From positions 3,896 through 67,895 of the forward strand of contig DASVRI010000008.1 in assembly GCA_036388675.1 (NCBI GenBank): DNA of 64,000 nt. The letters run 5' to 3'. Positions 63,401 to 64,000 of this stretch are shown in pieces. Below the pieces are notes generated by a model. The model was not told the origin of the DNA and searched no databases. It was given only the letters and a program-made list of their open reading frames with translations. Source of the stretch: DASVUS01 sp036388675 (GTDB lineage Bacteria > Armatimonadota > Abditibacteriia > Abditibacteriales > Abditibacteriaceae). The translations under genes were made by a program, and so were the position numbers. The stretch's first letter is position 1; the number at the start of each line of letters is the position of its first letter.

Positions 63401-64000
63401 ATTGCACCTCAAATCCTGGAGATCAGCTTTTCGCGTCCTTACCAGATCAACAAATTGCTGATTCGTGCAGTGCGTGCGGACAATCAGTTCTGCACCCTGC
63501 TGGACTATGACTTACTGTATTTGAGTAATGGACAGTGGCTGACTCTTGAAAACGCGCGCACTTCGATGCCTCTCAGCGACTCGGTCAGTAACGCTCAGAG
63601 TCTTGTCAACACCTGGTATCAAGACACCAACTTGTTCGTGCATCAGTTTGCGCCGGTGACAACCGACAAGATTCGTCTCATACCGCGACGCACGACCTAT
63701 GGACTTTCACCGGATGAACTTTCCGCAGACGCCATGCAAAAGGTCTGGGGAGGTCACCATTGGCCCAAATTGATGCTCCGCGAAGTGGAAGTCTACGAGG
63801 GAACAGCCGCGCCTGAACCCACACCAACGCCGGCTCCGACGCCAACACCGGGCCCCACACCAACGCCTACACCGACACCAGGGCCGACACCGTCACCAAT
63901 GCCAACACCAACTCCGGTACCCGCACCAACACCAACTCCGGTACCCGCACCAACACCAACTCCGGTACCCGCACCAACACCAACTCCCATACCCGCAACA
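60446..64000 (+). CDS. Large anchored or exported protein with beta-propeller, glycosidase-like barrel and Pro/Thr repeats (3' end beyond window)
   Basis: An uninterrupted frame of 1,185 codons that runs off the right edge. A polar N-terminal 70 residues precede a membrane or signal segment (MLRVLLLAFFSVVISPSYN, about 72-90). Residues 125-420 look like an NHL-type propeller (MAFDGQNNLYVLDG, VAVDSQGNIYTMGWG). Residues 560-830 resemble a clan GH-A glycosidase: the acid/base Glu653 in WQILSEPD and the likely nucleophile Glu753 in WQTERAI are 100 residues apart. A discoidin-like segment follows, then Pro-Thr repeats from about 1,120. It may attach to or degrade surface polysaccharide. AAAGGAG precedes the ATG. 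There is no GAGTACTC. Confidence 0.75.
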   Translation, partial: MSQYYRRVQSNTSQYSNSNSLQNVPAPANELARPDGFTFRSGYTNRRQHTATGQRSKSMHHSCLWASVAHSMLRVLLLAFFSVVISPSYNGSRLSPVGGFPFHLSQRSAMAVDMSLGEGSDLEIGGVGSGLGRFVYLRDMAFDGQNNLYVLDGLEFDTTSNTWKGNGRIQKFNSSGQYVSQFSLRNEDMGSNALGVDNSPQRITVTSAGWVFVTQPKANLVWQFDADGNFVRNITVPSAFSITTTNVSGQERVAAFGKFDDNDTRNNTLYLINPATGNKQTTILAQRLAQAVDMTSDTVGNLYIIAAVNRIYKFRPDGTFLMGVGSGTNTRVEDGSELLHTVAVDSQGNIYTMGWGNPGKLTKFDVSVTTVTQRSGQFKWGDSWSIHSAYTPLVIDRNDRLWVGATAIHDPDGPNYNVYHFSPTVLRTRTDYFSPTHTEVTQHSAWLLGLNSSSTTRLAYDIAYDLNAIPITFAVEPAYRELRDVSVSYRVHDTLRNQVAQGSFDLALQDNVEARKTFYFTPPRYGWYTVTFEVSHLGQVLQRFGKHIGVTPTYSGMWALAHGVSSGGWTDMPRQMFVGLPTVNLSASAGNPNDPLSLQKNLNEVESQVNDAIKYGATPLATFSVLPDCTDAVVRAYVERFKGRINHWQILSEPDTIGVTPAQHVDIVKRLYPLIKSIDPNALVLGPTVCGIKMYYYEEFYSLGGGPYVDIITFHDYEGHETIDEVHWRWKLGELRKLMTRYGDANKPFWQTERAIAGVRGGSFLGTTQAIRTTLHLDLLQTLGVSPEHNLHFYLNQSGYPSVPSYLWSQTGPHPGALALRTRYAMTTALSRTYTGELNFGSDGNKIFMGLRYDGTDGSTIVLRNYGTGNQWLKLEVTGSSTLQIVDSFGNIRTVPVQNGRAQLTITQLPQYVLLTPGQEITVPEINFGQNLAPLATITYSAPSNQPTSLLNNGIVEGVHDGNPTGGTNGMNIWTGDLPMAANGTIAPQILEISFSRPYQINKLLIRAVRADNQFCTLLDYDLLYLSNGQWLTLENARTSMPLSDSVSNAQSLVNTWYQDTNLFVHQFAPVTTDKIRLIPRRTTYGLSPDELSADAMQKVWGGHHWPKLMLREVEVYEGTAAPEPTPTPAPTPTPGPTPTPTPTPGPTPSPMPTPTPVPAPTPTPVPAPTPTPVPAPTPTPIPAT
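63902..63997 (+). repeat. Four 24-bp tandem repeats coding PTPTPVPA
   Basis: The unit encodes Pro-Thr-Pro-Thr-Pro-Val-Pro-Ala. The first three copies are identical at the DNA level and the fourth has small changes. A further run of TPTP-type codons precedes it from about 63805. It encodes a flexible linker; the repeat may continue past the window. Confidence 0.9.

Noticed and set aside
63793..63990. Gly/Val-rich minus-strand frame at the right edge
   Set aside because: It is the complement of the PTPTPVPA repeat and reads as GVGVGAG by necessity.

Overview
The window is ordinary bacterial chromosome of roughly 57-58% GC by eye. The envelope looks diderm: there are lipoproteins, an O-antigen-ligase-type polymerase and type IV pilus retraction ATPases. 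The phylum cannot be fixed from this sequence. The mix of KorAB, PyrR-controlled pyrimidine genes, tandem PilT-like ATPases, a TgpA/DUF58 pair and an acyl-carrier-like protein ending in DLDLD would suit Armatimonadota, Abditibacteriota or a neighbouring lineage, but that is a low-confidence inference.

The strongest signal is not a gene. The palindrome GAGTACTC, often extended to CGAGTACTCG, occurs 54 times by hand count, where about one copy is expected from base composition. It lies inside genes (usually read as Arg-Val-Leu, Glu-Tyr-Ser or Ser-Thr), between genes, and repeatedly at start codons, where its GGAG/GAG can serve as the Shine-Dalgarno sequence. It behaves like a lineage-specific highly iterated palindrome, comparable in style to cyanobacterial HIP1. 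It is missing from several blocks that look acquired for other reasons.

Layout. At 0-8 kb, minus-strand housekeeping genes (PhyH-type dioxygenase, serA, a PAS/GGDEF diguanylate cyclase, a GT4 glycosyltransferase) are interrupted at 2.9-4.6 kb by small plus-strand genes separated by attC-like sites, which resemble integron cassettes without an integrase. At 8.4-13.4 kb lie a zinc alcohol dehydrogenase and korA-korB (2-oxoacid:ferredoxin oxidoreductase). At 13.4-20.4 kb is a pyrimidine operon, with a promoter and a PyrR-type attenuator followed by pyrR-pyrB-pyrC-carA, a PD-(D/E)XK-like gene, and the amino-terminal half of carB. At 20.5-28.2 kb are an acyl-carrier-like protein, a transglutaminase-type membrane protein, a DUF58 protein, smpB, a HEAT-repeat protein and a lone cassette-like gene. 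At 28-36 kb are a PBP4-type peptidase and a serine beta-lactamase-like hydrolase, two PilT-like ATPases and small lipoproteins. At 36-49.5 kb are mostly minus-strand genes: oxidoreductase, TPR protein, sugar isomerase-like protein, GT2, AI-2E family permease, prs, aldo/keto reductase, M48 protease, NYN nuclease and a Met/His-rich exported protein, plus one plus-strand ABC-2 permease.

At 50.3-53.75 kb a motif-free segment encodes an O-antigen-ligase-like membrane protein fused to an extracellular caspase/legumain-like region and beta-rich domains. At 54-59.4 kb the motif returns, with DUF72, a TPR membrane protein and a pseudopilin-tailed protein. At 59,579 an alanine dehydrogenase gene is cut off after 37 codons. 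From there to the window end the motif is absent, and one very large open frame encodes an anchored or exported protein with a beta-propeller, a glycosidase-like barrel and Pro/Thr repeats. It runs off the right edge.

Coordinates come from reading the sequence by eye. No database search or folding program was run.
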